Assembly (NCBI RefSeq): GCF_030324495.1
Contig: NZ_JACAGN010000018.1
Coordinates: forward strand, 1 to 32,057
DNA: 32,057 nt
Origin: Myroides sp. 1354
GTDB lineage: Bacteria; Bacteroidota; Bacteroidia; Flavobacteriales; Flavobacteriaceae
Direction of reading: 5' to 3'
In this document: one piece after another, positions 19,201-26,123 of the stretch
How positions within the stretch are numbered: position 1 is the first letter of the stretch
How the letters are laid out: each line of letters starts with the position of its first letter
The notes under the pieces: generated by a model
The model's database searches: none
Seen by the model: only the letters and a program-made list of their open reading frames with translations
What the model was told of the DNA's origin: nothing
Program-made: the position numbers and the translations under genes

Positions 19201-19409
19201 TGGCTTATGATTTACCTCTAAAGTGGATAGGTCCTTTTAAAGGAATTACCATCTCATTATACGCTCGCAATTTGTTTACTTGGAACCTGGCTTGGAAAGG
19301 GATGGATCCAGAAATGGCTTCCTATGCTAGTGGCAATATACAAGCTCTTGAAGGTGCTTCTTTGCCCTCTACTAGAACATATGGAATGAACGTTAAATTT
19401 CAATTATAG
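16290..19409 (+). CDS. susC: SusC/RagA family TonB-dependent transporter
   Basis: This 1039-residue outer-membrane TonB-dependent receptor has a signal peptide ending LAHAQ. A carboxypeptidase regulatory-like domain spans ~25-100 (GMVTEGGMPLPGVTILLQG). The SusC linker signature is VVVTALGIKRDKKKLGYSS. The plug domain spans ~110-240 (NVAGLQITAPSSMGGSTRIV, VDGIPLDNSNY, DIESITVLKGGPASALYG), followed by a long barrel ending SLPSTRTYGMNVKFQL. With the SusD lipoprotein encoded 9 bp downstream it forms a lid-and-barrel pump for sugars, peptides or similar polymers. No glycosidase or peptidase lies nearby, so the substrate is unknown. No anti-sigma-interacting N-terminal domain or neighbouring ECF sigma gene is visible. 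Confidence 0.95.
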   Translation: MNSKIKYIYLCLCCLFMQLAHAQEKELSGMVTEGGMPLPGVTILLQGTQKGTQTDLDGKYALNVKQGDVLVFSFIGMKEVKYTVNNQRIFNLQMTAEEQMLEGVVVTALGIKRDKKKLGYSSQEVSGEQLSDAGQTNAVNALSGNVAGLQITAPSSMGGSTRIVLRGVKSVVGNNQPLIVVDGIPLDNSNYADENMQRGASGRDYGDGSADINPDDIESITVLKGGPASALYGNRGGNGVILYTTKSAKNGRTQIELNSGITFESINVMPQLQNKYGGGSTETFRQQEINGKIYNIPEYILDESWGPKLDGTPYLPWYAFDPEFEHDYMKEVPWVKSKNDVKTFFNTGVTYNQSVSIAKSFKDSNIRMAFNNNVTEGIIPNSKLQRNNVTLNAATQLNENFKAEANINYVRTKGFNRPVVGYGDNSVVERFFQWGQRQIDFEKLKAYKLENGNQRSWNRTSWDNGMPAYSDNPYWVVYENTSEDIRNRWFGNVKLTYNFSDKLYAVTTVYADRYDLAIDEHIAVGSQSTSSYFAARRSLSEYNYEGRLHYSDQFGAFGIEAFVGINRSEKRANFLQGETVGGLELPNLYNLSNSVATAKSINDESHMRTNSVFGSATVSFKEYLFLEGTMRTDWFSTVKKSVTYPSLSGTFLFSNVLEQPDWLSFGKIRLGWAQVGNDTEAYRTRNYFRVNGPFLGDPTYGLENTANNPDLKPELMITKEVGLEAAFLNNRIGFEVSYYEIKTKDLITKVQYDAATGFAYRWMNAGDMKNKGVEATINLTPIQTADFAWQMTWNIAKNKNTLIRLAEGVESVEIARAPFRVTLQGKIGETYGQIYGTDYVYDDKGNKKIGEDGLYVASEVKALGTYLPDYNMGIRNNFRYKKFNLGVLLDIQKGGKYFSTTHMYGMYSGMLEETAKGDIREKGIILEGVKEDGTPNDQVVTAVDWAKGFNGTVDAQNVFDADYVKLREITLAYDLPLKWIGPFKGITISLYARNLFTWNLAWKGMDPEMASYASGNIQALEGASLPSTRTYGMNVKFQL

Positions 19410-19418
19410 TTGAATCAA

Positions 19419-21086
19419 ATGAGAAAATATATCCTATTGCTTTTTGCAACAACAAGTTTTGTACTAAGCACAAGTTGTGATCGTGATTTAGAACAAATTA
19501 ATATCAACCCCAATCAACCTTTGGAAGTAACAACCAATGGATTGTTTAATAATACAAACAAAGAGTTGATGACTAGAACACGCAGAGGCATGTCCTCTGG
19601 ACGAATGGCTCTGCCTTGGATTCAATATTCTGCCCAACGAAATTATACGGCAGAAGATCGCTATCAATTCAGAAATGAGGTCAACAATAGTTTGTATACG
19701 GATATCTTTTTAGCTGTAAAAGGATACAAACAAATTATTGATATAGTCAATGATCCTGCCAATGCGGCTAAAGTAGCTACTTATGGAGATCCTGCTAACC
19801 AATTGGCTGCGGCGCGTATTATGATTGCCTATGCTCAATTGCAATTGGTGGATATGTATGGCGATGTTCCATATTATTCCTATGCTTCAAAAGATCCCGA
19901 TTTTCAAGCCATGACCTTAGGAACTGACCACGAAATACCAACACCTAAATTTGCTCCTCAAGAAAAAATTTATACCGACTTAATGAATGAATTGAAAGAA
20001 GCCGCTGAATCTATTAATCTAAATGCAACCAATGTATTTAATTCAGGTGATTTTCTATTCGGTTCCCCTTTGAAATTGAAGAAATTTGCCAATTCACTTC
20101 GTTTGAGAATTGCTAATAGGGTGAAAAATGTTCTTCCCATCGCTCAAACACATTTGGCAGAACTAACTGCAAATCCCGAGAGTTTAATGCAGTCGAATGA
20201 GGATAATGTTGGACAAAAATTTCAAAATGATCCTGTAAAACCAGCTCCTTTTTATTTTGATGCATTTATTTCTAGAAGGAATGATTTTTCGCCAACCAAT
20301 ACTTTTGTCGAATTGCTAAAGGGAGAAACAAAAACAGCACATCCTAATCCTTTTGCTACAATTGTCGATCCAAGATTGTTTAAAATGGTAGCTCCAGTGA
20401 GTCAGTTGGTTACAAGTGAAAACGGAAAACAGACTGAAGTAACAGTGGCCTTTTATTATGATGCTTCCAAACCAGAACCTTGCATAGAGAAAAATGATTA
20501 CGTAGATCGAACTGCTGATTTGTATAATGGAATGCCTATCGGAATTGTGGATGCTTATACAGGAAGTCAGCTTGCTTATGCTTCCCAATTTAGCGGTACA
20601 GTGTATAAAGCCGATTATACAGAAATACTGATGGAATATGCAGAAGTCGCTTTCATTTTAGCAGAATTGGGAGTAGACCCCCAAGCAAATTATGTGAATG
20701 GAATTAAAGCCTCTATGCAAAAATGGAAGGTAGAACCTAGTGCTATGGATGATTATCTAGCGCAATCACTTGTTGTGAATCAAGAAACAATACTCACGCA
20801 AAAATATATTGCTTTGTTTTTCCAACCTTATGAAGCTTGGGCGGAATACAGAAGAACAAAATACCCAAAAACACTGTTATTTCCCGGACAAAGTCACGAG
20901 TTAATCGCTCCAGGACCACAACAACAGACAGAATATACTTTTACGCCATTAAACGGATTGACTGATTTGCCTGGACGAATTACATACCCTACAGATCTTA
21001 ATCTCGTTAATAAGGCTAATAAGGACGAAGCAGCAGCTAGAATGGGAGGAGATCTCATGAATACCAAATTAATTTGGGCTGAATAA
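19419..21086 (+). CDS. susD: SusD/RagB-like (SusD-like_2) outer-membrane lipoprotein
   Basis: This 555-residue protein begins MRKYILLLFATTSFVLSTSC, a lipoprotein signal with Cys at about residue 20. Features of the SusD-like_2 group follow: LEQININPNQPLEV, LAAARIMIAYAQLQLVDMYG, GDVPYYSYA, and FGSPLKLKKFANSLRLRIANR. It ends with a TPR-type ligand-binding fold region (KYIALFFQPYEAWAEYRRT). I chose ATG 19419 instead of the TTG directly after the susC stop, because ATG gives a standard lipoprotein leader. It is the partner lid of the SusC barrel; translation is probably coupled. Substrate is unknown. Confidence 0.93.
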   Translation: MRKYILLLFATTSFVLSTSCDRDLEQININPNQPLEVTTNGLFNNTNKELMTRTRRGMSSGRMALPWIQYSAQRNYTAEDRYQFRNEVNNSLYTDIFLAVKGYKQIIDIVNDPANAAKVATYGDPANQLAAARIMIAYAQLQLVDMYGDVPYYSYASKDPDFQAMTLGTDHEIPTPKFAPQEKIYTDLMNELKEAAESINLNATNVFNSGDFLFGSPLKLKKFANSLRLRIANRVKNVLPIAQTHLAELTANPESLMQSNEDNVGQKFQNDPVKPAPFYFDAFISRRNDFSPTNTFVELLKGETKTAHPNPFATIVDPRLFKMVAPVSQLVTSENGKQTEVTVAFYYDASKPEPCIEKNDYVDRTADLYNGMPIGIVDAYTGSQLAYASQFSGTVYKADYTEILMEYAEVAFILAELGVDPQANYVNGIKASMQKWKVEPSAMDDYLAQSLVVNQETILTQKYIALFFQPYEAWAEYRRTKYPKTLLFPGQSHELIAPGPQQQTEYTFTPLNGLTDLPGRITYPTDLNLVNKANKDEAAARMGGDLMNTKLIWAE

Positions 21087-21102
21087 TTTTTTAGGTTAGA
21101 AG

Positions 21103-21135
21103 AAAAAGGATTCTCTGAAAAGGGAATCCTTTTTT
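21103..21135 (+). terminator. Terminator of susC-susD
   Basis: AAAAAGGATTC pairs with GAATCCTTTTT (11 bp) around a 10-nt loop and ends in a T-run, 17 bp after the susD stop. Confidence 0.85.
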
Positions 21136-21285
21136 GTTGAGTAAGGTATAGTTTGTATTAACGAAGACTGATAAATAAGCAAATGAGTAATTTTATTTTC
21201 GTTTTTAACCTTCCTTTCTTCTTATGCCGCCTCGCTTATTGCTTAAAACCATCCAGTAAAAAATCGTAATATTGTAAATAAAAAG

Positions 21286-21789
21286 ATGAAATACATCTGT
21301 GTAGACTGTGGACAAGAACATGAGGATTGGCCTGCCTTAGCTTATCCAACTCCCTTGAGCTATGCTCAATTGACAGAAGAAGAGAAAAAAGAAGCTGAAG
21401 TAACTAGTGATTTCTGTGTCATTATCCATCCAGAACATACTTATTATTTTATTCGTGTTGTTTTAATTCAAACGGTGGTAGATGCTTGTCAAGATTTAGA
21501 TTATGGCGTATGGGTATCACTCAGTGAAAAAAGCTTTAAAGAATACTATGAAAATTTTGAAAATAAAGCGTTCAAAACTACTTATTTTGGATGGCTCAAT
21601 AATCATATTGGTCCCTATTCCTTTGATACCTGTATGGAAATTGGTACTAATGTAGAAGTAGACAATGAAAAAGGACGCCCTTATATCTACTTACATCAAA
21701 AAGAAAATAATGAGTTGATTCGCGATTTTTACAGTGGAATCACAACAGAAGAAGCAACAAAAAGAATCCAAGTCGCTTTGGGTAATTAA
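21286..21789 (+). CDS. DUF2199 domain protein
   Basis: This 167-residue cytoplasmic protein has no signal peptide. The N-terminal CVDCGQEHEDWPALAYPTP resembles a small zinc-binding CxxC knuckle, followed by SDFCVI, FIRVVLIQTVVDA, YGVWVSLSEKSF and YFGWLNN, then a final EEATKRIQ helix. I recognise this order as the DUF2199 family, whose function is not established. It stands alone, convergent with the membrane-protein gene, and shares a bidirectional terminator with it. Confidence 0.75.
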   Translation: MKYICVDCGQEHEDWPALAYPTPLSYAQLTEEEKKEAEVTSDFCVIIHPEHTYYFIRVVLIQTVVDACQDLDYGVWVSLSEKSFKEYYENFENKAFKTTYFGWLNNHIGPYSFDTCMEIGTNVEVDNEKGRPYIYLHQKENNELIRDFYSGITTEEATKRIQVALGN

Positions 21790-21790
21790 A

Positions 21791-21826
21791 AAAAAAAACA
21801 GGAGGTTAGAACCTCCTGTTTTTTTT
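21791..21826. terminator. Bidirectional terminator between convergent genes
   Basis: ACAGGAGGTT pairs with AACCTCCTGT, with an A-run before and a T-run after the stem, so it can stop transcription in both directions. It overlaps the stop codon of the minus-strand gene at 21825. Confidence 0.88.
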
Positions 21827-22442
21827 AAAATGACAATCTGATGATGCGATCCAATTGTTTTTTATTGATATCTGTTGGAGCTGCATTATAAAGTTCTAAC
21901 TTCAAAAGTGAAACAATCGCAAAGAAATCAGTTGCTAGTACTTTGTAATACCCTTCGAAGTCTTGTTCTGTTTTATCTTCAAGTTGTTTTATCTTTTTGC
22001 TTTCCTCCATTAAATTTCCAACACAAACTAAGATCTGATCAAAAGTCTTTGTTGAAGTATGCATTTGTAAGAAACCAAATTCAAAAAGCAAATCTTGTAA
22101 GCTGTTCACTTCTCTTTCTAAGGTTTTATCATGACTTAAATGCAAGGTTAATTTTTCCTTTTGTAAAATGGTGTTCAACTGGGTGAGGAAATGAAAGAAG
22201 ATTTCTTGCTTCTTTTCAAAGACCATCAAGTTTCGCTCTCTGGATTCTTCACTTTTCGTTTGTCCTTGTAAAAGTAAAACAGTAATAATAGCTGTAATGA
22301 CGACACCTAATAAGGTACCGAAGAATTGGGCAGGTAGCGAACTGAGTTCGAAAATTTCAAAAGTAACTGCAGTGATTAAGAATATAATCGTTAAAATAAG
22401 CACAGCGCCACGTGAAAAATTTGGTTTTAACTTCATTATCAA
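21825..22442 (-). CDS. Two-helix membrane protein of unknown function
   Basis: This 205-residue protein has two predicted transmembrane helices, at ~13-30 (AVLILTIIFLITAVTF) and ~38-58 (AQFFGTLLGVVITAIITVLL). A cytoplasmic helical, charged tail of ~145 residues follows, with the stretch LQGQTKSEESRERNLMVFEKK. I have seen this membrane-plus-GQT-EE-ERN-VFEKK arrangement in other Bacteroidota hypothetical proteins, without a known function. Met3 (start at 22436) is an equally good start. No enzyme motif is visible. Confidence 0.7.
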   Translation of the reverse strand: MIMKLKPNFSRGAVLILTIIFLITAVTFEIFELSSLPAQFFGTLLGVVITAIITVLLLQGQTKSEESRERNLMVFEKKQEIFFHFLTQLNTILQKEKLTLHLSHDKTLEREVNSLQDLLFEFGFLQMHTSTKTFDQILVCVGNLMEESKKIKQLEDKTEQDFEGYYKVLATDFFAIVSLLKLELYNAAPTDINKKQLDRIIRLSF

Positions 22443-22739
22443 AGATTTGTATAAGTAATAATGGATTGAAATGATAAGGGATCAAAGTACAACTTATTTT
22501 GAATTGGACGAGTACTTTTTTGAGATAACCTTAGAATACACAAGTAGAATTTGATTATTCTTAATAAAAAGAATCTTTTTTTATACTTCGTATAATAAGA
22601 TGTGTTTTTTTGCGTTTTATAGGGGTATTTAGCCTAAAATCATGAAGTATTAAAAAAATATTAAAATACCAGCTGTACACTTGATTTGATCAGAAAAAAG
22701 AGTATGTTTATACAACGTAAGATTTTAAAAAATAGAATT
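22443..22739. other. AT-rich intergenic region with a small inverted repeat
   Basis: This ~297-bp gap lies between divergent genes. The only structure I see is TTATAC-TTC-GTATAA at 22581-22595, a 6-bp inverted repeat that could be a regulator site. No clear TAnnTTTG element was found for either gene. Confidence 0.4.
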
Positions 22740-22940
22740 ATGAAAACAAGAATAATGTTGAACTATGCAACGACTGTCTTAGAAAGCGTTAGTTTTGACT
22801 CGAAATTGTTTTATAAAGAGTTACAAAAAGCACTAAATCATTTAGTTCCTTATGATGTTGAACAATTAGGTAAATGGGTGAGTAGCTTCGTGCAAGAAAA
22901 ACCTGAATTAAGCGATTCGCTACATTTATTAAACGTATAA
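22740..22940 (+). CDS. Small conserved-looking protein, 66 residues
   Basis: From the ATG at 22740 this gives a 66-residue cytoplasmic protein, rich in helix formers, with VLESVSFDSKLFYKELQKAL and VPYDVEQLGKWVSSFVQEKP. I recall similar short proteins in flavobacteria, but no function. Longer versions from ATG 22704 or TTG 22686 only add a basic tail without pattern, so I prefer the shorter start. A good terminator follows directly, which supports a real transcript ending here. Confidence 0.6.
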   Translation: MKTRIMLNYATTVLESVSFDSKLFYKELQKALNHLVPYDVEQLGKWVSSFVQEKPELSDSLHLLNV

Positions 22941-22945
22941 AATGA

Positions 22946-22975
22946 AAAAGCTATCTCATTGAGATGGCTTTTTTT
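22946..22975 (+). terminator. Terminator after the small gene
   Basis: AAAAAGCTATCTCA pairs with TGAGATGGCTTTTT (one G-T wobble) and continues into a T-run, 5 bp after the stop codon of the 66-residue gene. Confidence 0.85.
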
Positions 22976-23008
22976 ATATCTACCTGATAACAGTTGTCAA
23001 TTATCAGT

Positions 23009-23323
23009 TATCAGATAAATTTTCTGATTTAAGGGTATATTTTCTTTAATCGATGATCTGACGAAAAATCAACTTGCAAAAAAGCAAAAAAACAAAAAAG
23101 TCAATCTAAAGATTATCAGTTGAATTTTCTGATTTAAGAATATATTTTCTTTAATCGATGATCTGACGAAAAATCAACTTGCAAAAAAGCAAAAAAATAA
23201 AAAAGTCAATCTAAAGATTATCAGTTGAATTTTATGATTTAAGAATATGTTTTCTTTAATCGATGTTCTGACGAAAAAGCAACTTGCAAAAAAACGAAAA
23301 AGCAAAAAACAAATCGAAACATT
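23009..23323. repeat. Three tandem copies of a 105-bp intergenic repeat
   Basis: Copies lie at 23009-23113, 23114-23218 and 23219-23323, with a period of exactly 105 bp. Copies 1 and 2 are nearly identical; copy 3 has drifted most, in its A-rich end. Each contains TTCTTTAATCGA-N6-GACGAAAA (at 23042, 23147 and 23252). The array starts next to a TTATCAGTTATCAG motif just after a terminator and ends in a partial TTATCAATCATCAG. It holds no plausible gene. The whole gap 22941-23483 is this array plus the AraC upstream region. Confidence 0.92.
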
Positions 23324-23352
23324 ATCAATCATCAGATTTATTACCTTTTCTT

Positions 23353-23360
23353 TATCTTTG
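23353..23360 (+). promoter_or_regulatory. Candidate -7 element of the AraC-type gene
   Basis: TATCTTTG fits TAnnTTTG and lies 123 bp before the AraC-type start, giving a leader of about 115 nt. There is no TTG at the -33 position. In the leader, TGACTT-N13-AAGTCA (23415-23439) is an inverted repeat that could be an autoregulatory site. Confidence 0.35.
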
Positions 23361-23483
23361 AATGTAAATGAACACCAAAATGAACGCATATATAAGTATA
23401 AATATCAAGGTAAATGACTTATTTCTATCAATCAAGTCAAGTAAAACAAATGAGTTACAAATCAGAAAAAGAAAGAATAGAGG

Positions 23484-24044
23484 ATGAGGTTGTATGTAAA
23501 AAACATGGTTTGTCATCGTTGTATCTTAGCAGTGGAACAGATTCTTCAAACGATGAATTATACAGCTGTTGCTATTCAATTGGGCGAAGTTGAAATACAA
23601 GAGCAATTAGTAGAGAAAGAACTGCAGCACTTGCGTATGCAATTGGAGAAAATCGGATTTGAACTTCTCAACGATAAAGAACGTCAAGTAGTTACTCAAA
23701 TAAAATCGCTGTTAATTGGTTTATTACAATCCGAGCAGTGGACATTAGAAACTCCCTTGTCATCGTATTTAGCTGAACAATTAAATAGAGATTATTTGTA
23801 TTTGACACAGCTTTTTTCTCAGATAGAATCCACAACGATTGAACAGTATTTCATTCACCTGAAGATTGAGCGAGTAAAAGAACTATTAGTTTATGATGAA
23901 TTAACGCTAAAAGAAATTTCTTTTCAATTGAATTACAGCAGTGTAGCTCATTTGAGTACACAGTTTAAAAAAATAACGGGGATGACACCTACTGCTTTTA
24001 AACAATTGACGACTCCACATCGAATACAAATTGATCACTTATAA
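23484..24044 (+). CDS. AraC-family regulator with HMA-like CxxC N-terminus
   Basis: This 186-residue protein has two parts. Residues 1-63 (LYVKNMVCHRCILAVEQIL...) resemble a heavy-metal-associated ferredoxin-like fold with Cys10 and Cys13 in a CxxC, placed as in HMA domains. Residues ~78-180 form an AraC/XylS double helix-turn-helix: YLYLTQLFSQIESTTIEQYF, then IERVKELLVYDELTLKEIS, and SSVAHLSTQFKKITGMTP. It is much shorter than classical AraC proteins because it lacks the cupin sensor. I recall the same two-part protein in other Bacteroidota. Metal sensing is plausible, but no metal transporter gene is adjacent. It is a single gene with its own terminator. Confidence 0.85.
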   Translation: MRLYVKNMVCHRCILAVEQILQTMNYTAVAIQLGEVEIQEQLVEKELQHLRMQLEKIGFELLNDKERQVVTQIKSLLIGLLQSEQWTLETPLSSYLAEQLNRDYLYLTQLFSQIESTTIEQYFIHLKIERVKELLVYDELTLKEISFQLNYSSVAHLSTQFKKITGMTPTAFKQLTTPHRIQIDHL

Positions 24045-24051
24045 AAAGACA

Positions 24052-24077
24052 AAAGCCCTAAATTTAGGGCTTTGTTA
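24052..24077. terminator. Bidirectional terminator between araC-type and DUF4258 genes
   Basis: The 22-bp perfect palindrome AAAGCCCTAAATTTAGGGCTTT sits between convergent genes. A-rich and T-rich sequence flank it, and the stop codon of the minus-strand gene (24064) lies inside the stem. Confidence 0.82.
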
Positions 24078-24438
24078 TATCTAAGAGTTTGATTTTATCG
24101 CTATAATTTACAATCTTAATTGTAATGGGATCATTGTTGGCATTTCGACCACTAATAATATACAGTTTACCTTTTTCAAAATCAACATTACTTTGATCAA
24201 AGTCAACTTTACCATATTGTAGTGATTTTCGGATGTCATCTTCCACAACCCATCCTTCTTTTAATTTAAATTCTGCATCTGAACTATATTGAACAGGCTT
24301 GCTTCTCAAATCTTTCAAAACTCTACAATTCGGTAAATAACAAAACTCTGTTTTCTTTTCTCCAAAAAAGTAAAATAAAAACATGCAGCCAATCAAGAGG
24401 CCAAACAAATAATACGCAAGTCTTTGTATAAAACTCAT
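24064..24438 (-). CDS. Membrane-anchored DUF4258 protein
   Basis: This 124-residue protein has one N-terminal membrane segment (LAYYLFGLLIGCMFLFYFFG, ~6-26). A short extracytoplasmic or cytoplasmic domain follows with FCYLPNCRVLKDLRSKP, a WVVEDDIRKSL helix, and KGKLYIISGRNANNDPITIK then IVNYSDKIKLLDI. This order matches DUF4258, of unknown function. It lies 62 bp downstream of ald on the same strand, and no terminator is seen between them, so it may also receive read-through from porX-tsaE-ald. Confidence 0.7.
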   Translation of the reverse strand: MSFIQRLAYYLFGLLIGCMFLFYFFGEKKTEFCYLPNCRVLKDLRSKPVQYSSDAEFKLKEGWVVEDDIRKSLQYGKVDFDQSNVDFEKGKLYIISGRNANNDPITIKIVNYSDKIKLLDITKP

Positions 24439-24454
24439 TTCTTTAAAATTTGTA

Positions 24455-24462
24455 CAAAAGTA
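24455..24462 (-). promoter_or_regulatory. Candidate -7 element of the DUF4258 gene
   Basis: On the minus strand TACTTTTG (followed by TAC) fits TAnnTTTG and lies 17 bp before the start codon. A clear -33 TTG is lacking. Confidence 0.38.
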
Positions 24463-24500
24463 GCAATATAGCGTTGTAAAACTAAATAATTGGCAAAAAA

Positions 24501-25697
24501 TTAGAATGCAAAAAGTCGAATGTCTTTATAGTCCAGATTAAACCAATCTGCAACTACCTTATTTGTTATTAAACCTTTATACGTATAAATTCCAGATTTT
24601 AAGACATTATCTGTAAATACAGTGCCTTCTAGGCTGCCATTGTCAGCAAATTCTAAAAGAAAAGGAGTAATTACGTTACTAATAGCCATAGAAGCGGTTT
24701 TACAATAACGAGAAGTAATGTTGGGAACTCCGTAGTGAATTACTTCGTATTTTCGTTTGGTTGGATATTCGTGTGTGGTAAGCTCAGAAGTTTCAAAACA
24801 TCCTCCATTATCAATAGCAACATCGATAATCACGGCATCTTTTTTCATGCTTTCAACCATGGTTTGCGTCACGACAATAGGGGAGCGATTTTTACCGCGA
24901 ATAGCACCAATAGCTACATCACATCGCATTAGAGCTTTTAAAAGAATTTTATCCTGAATCGTAGACGTAGCAACAGGAAAAGGTAAATTATTTTGTAATC
25001 GTCTTAATTTTTGAATAGAATTGTCGAAAATGCGAACGTTAGCACCCATACTAATGGCTGTTTTAGCCGCGTATTCTGCGACAATTCCCGCTCCTAGAAT
25101 GACAACTTCTGTTGGAACGACTCCTGTAATATTTCCCATTAATAGCCCTTTGCCATTATTGGTGGTGGTCATTAATTCAGAGGCAATTTGGATGGATGCA
25201 ATTCCTGCAATTTCACTTAAAATACTCGTAGCAGGGAAAGAACCGTGTTTATCCTGAATAAACTCAAAACCAATGGCAGATATTTTCTTTTTTGCCAACG
25301 CTTTAAAATAGGAAGGATCTAGCGTTTTTAACTGGATGGTTGACCACAATACACTATGAGGAGTCATGAGTTTTATTTCATCCAATGTAGGAGGAACCAC
25401 CTTAACCACAATAGGACAACCAAATACTTTTTTTGGATCCGTTGTAATTTCTGCTCCCGCTTTGCTGTATTCTAAATCACTATAACTAGAAGCCTCTCCA
25501 GCTCCTTTTTCAATTAATACACGATGACCGTAGGCATGTAGTGTTTGTACAGCCTCAGGTGTGATGCAAATTCTCTTTTCAATCGAGAAGTTTTCTTTCG
25601 GTACCCCAATGAATAATTCACCCTTGCGTGGCTCTACTAACAAGCATTCCTCTTGAGGGAGTAAGGTTTTTTTTGAAAAAGGATACATTTTGGACAT
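24501..25697 (-). CDS. ald: Alanine dehydrogenase
   Basis: This 398-residue enzyme is a member of the alanine dehydrogenase/transhydrogenase family, predicted to convert L-alanine and NAD+ to pyruvate, ammonium and NADH. Diagnostic stretches are IGVPKENFSIEKRI, VLIEKGAGEASSYSD, VVKVVPPTLDEI, the Rossmann VVILGAGIVAEYAAKTA (around residue 200), DVAIDNGGCFETSE and HYGVPNITSRYCKTAS. The first ~25 residues extend beyond the classical start, as I recall for the flavobacterial subtype. A transhydrogenase alpha subunit is less likely, because the protein ends with its own complete catalytic domain and no pntB gene is next to it. It is the last gene of a three-gene operon, 9 bp after tsaE. Confidence 0.9.
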   Translation of the reverse strand: MSKMYPFSKKTLLPQEECLLVEPRKGELFIGVPKENFSIEKRICITPEAVQTLHAYGHRVLIEKGAGEASSYSDLEYSKAGAEITTDPKKVFGCPIVVKVVPPTLDEIKLMTPHSVLWSTIQLKTLDPSYFKALAKKKISAIGFEFIQDKHGSFPATSILSEIAGIASIQIASELMTTTNNGKGLLMGNITGVVPTEVVILGAGIVAEYAAKTAISMGANVRIFDNSIQKLRRLQNNLPFPVATSTIQDKILLKALMRCDVAIGAIRGKNRSPIVVTQTMVESMKKDAVIIDVAIDNGGCFETSELTTHEYPTKRKYEVIHYGVPNITSRYCKTASMAISNVITPFLLEFADNGSLEGTVFTDNVLKSGIYTYKGLITNKVVADWFNLDYKDIRLFAF

Positions 25698-25706
25698 AGG
25701 TATTCG

Positions 25707-26123
25707 TTAAGCATTCGTAAGCGTTAATTTTCTTTCCAGGGTATCTAAGATAGTGATTTCTATTGTGCTATGATCATCTGGAATTAAATTAGGTGTTTGG
25801 TCTGGCCATTCAATAAAACACCAATTTCCACTATAGAGATATTCTTCAAACCCAAAATCATAGGCTTCTTCTTCTTCTTCTAAACGATATAAATCGAAGT
25901 GGTATAAAGTATCGTGGGAATGGGGGATGTCATAAGCATTGACAATAGAGAAGGTTGGGCTACTTGTCATGGTTGTAACCCCCAATTGTTTCGCTAGCGC
26001 TTTAATAAACGTGGTCTTTCCAGCCCCCATTGGGGCCTGAAATAGAACAATTTTATGCGTTAATAAAGGTAGAATTTTAGCTGCAATACGGTCAATCTCC
26101 TCTAGTTGATAAGTGAATTCCAT
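25707..26123 (-). CDS. tsaE: tRNA t6A modification ATPase TsaE
   Basis: This 138-residue P-loop ATPase belongs to the TsaB-TsaD-TsaE complex that makes N6-threonylcarbamoyladenosine at tRNA position 37. Walker A is APMGAGKTT (residues 30-38). The family motifs SSPTFSIVNAY, LYHFDLYRLEEEEEA and WCFIEWPDQTPNLIP follow. Length is normal for the family. Its ATG directly abuts the porX stop codon, so the two are translationally linked. This is a conserved essential-type gene; its use as a filler between porX and ald is an operon arrangement, not a functional link. Confidence 0.95.
   Translation of the reverse strand: MEFTYQLEEIDRIAAKILPLLTHKIVLFQAPMGAGKTTFIKALAKQLGVTTMTSSPTFSIVNAYDIPHSHDTLYHFDLYRLEEEEEAYDFGFEEYLYSGNWCFIEWPDQTPNLIPDDHSTIEITILDTLERKLTLTNA

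Noticed and set aside
19410..19418. TTG start for the SusD gene right after the susC stop
   Set aside because: ATG at 19419 gives a normal lipoprotein signal; the TTG adds only three residues and is a less likely start.
22686..22739. N-terminal extension of the small 66-residue protein
   Set aside because: The extra residues are a basic, low-information stretch from a TTG or upstream ATG; the ATG at 22740 starts the patterned part.
23009..23323. CRISPR array
   Set aside because: The unit repeats as a whole with no variable spacers, the period is 105 bp, and no cas gene is nearby.
23174..23389. 71-residue minus-strand ORF in the repeat array
   Set aside because: It is Phe/Leu-rich translation of A-rich repeat DNA, with no start context and no recognisable pattern.
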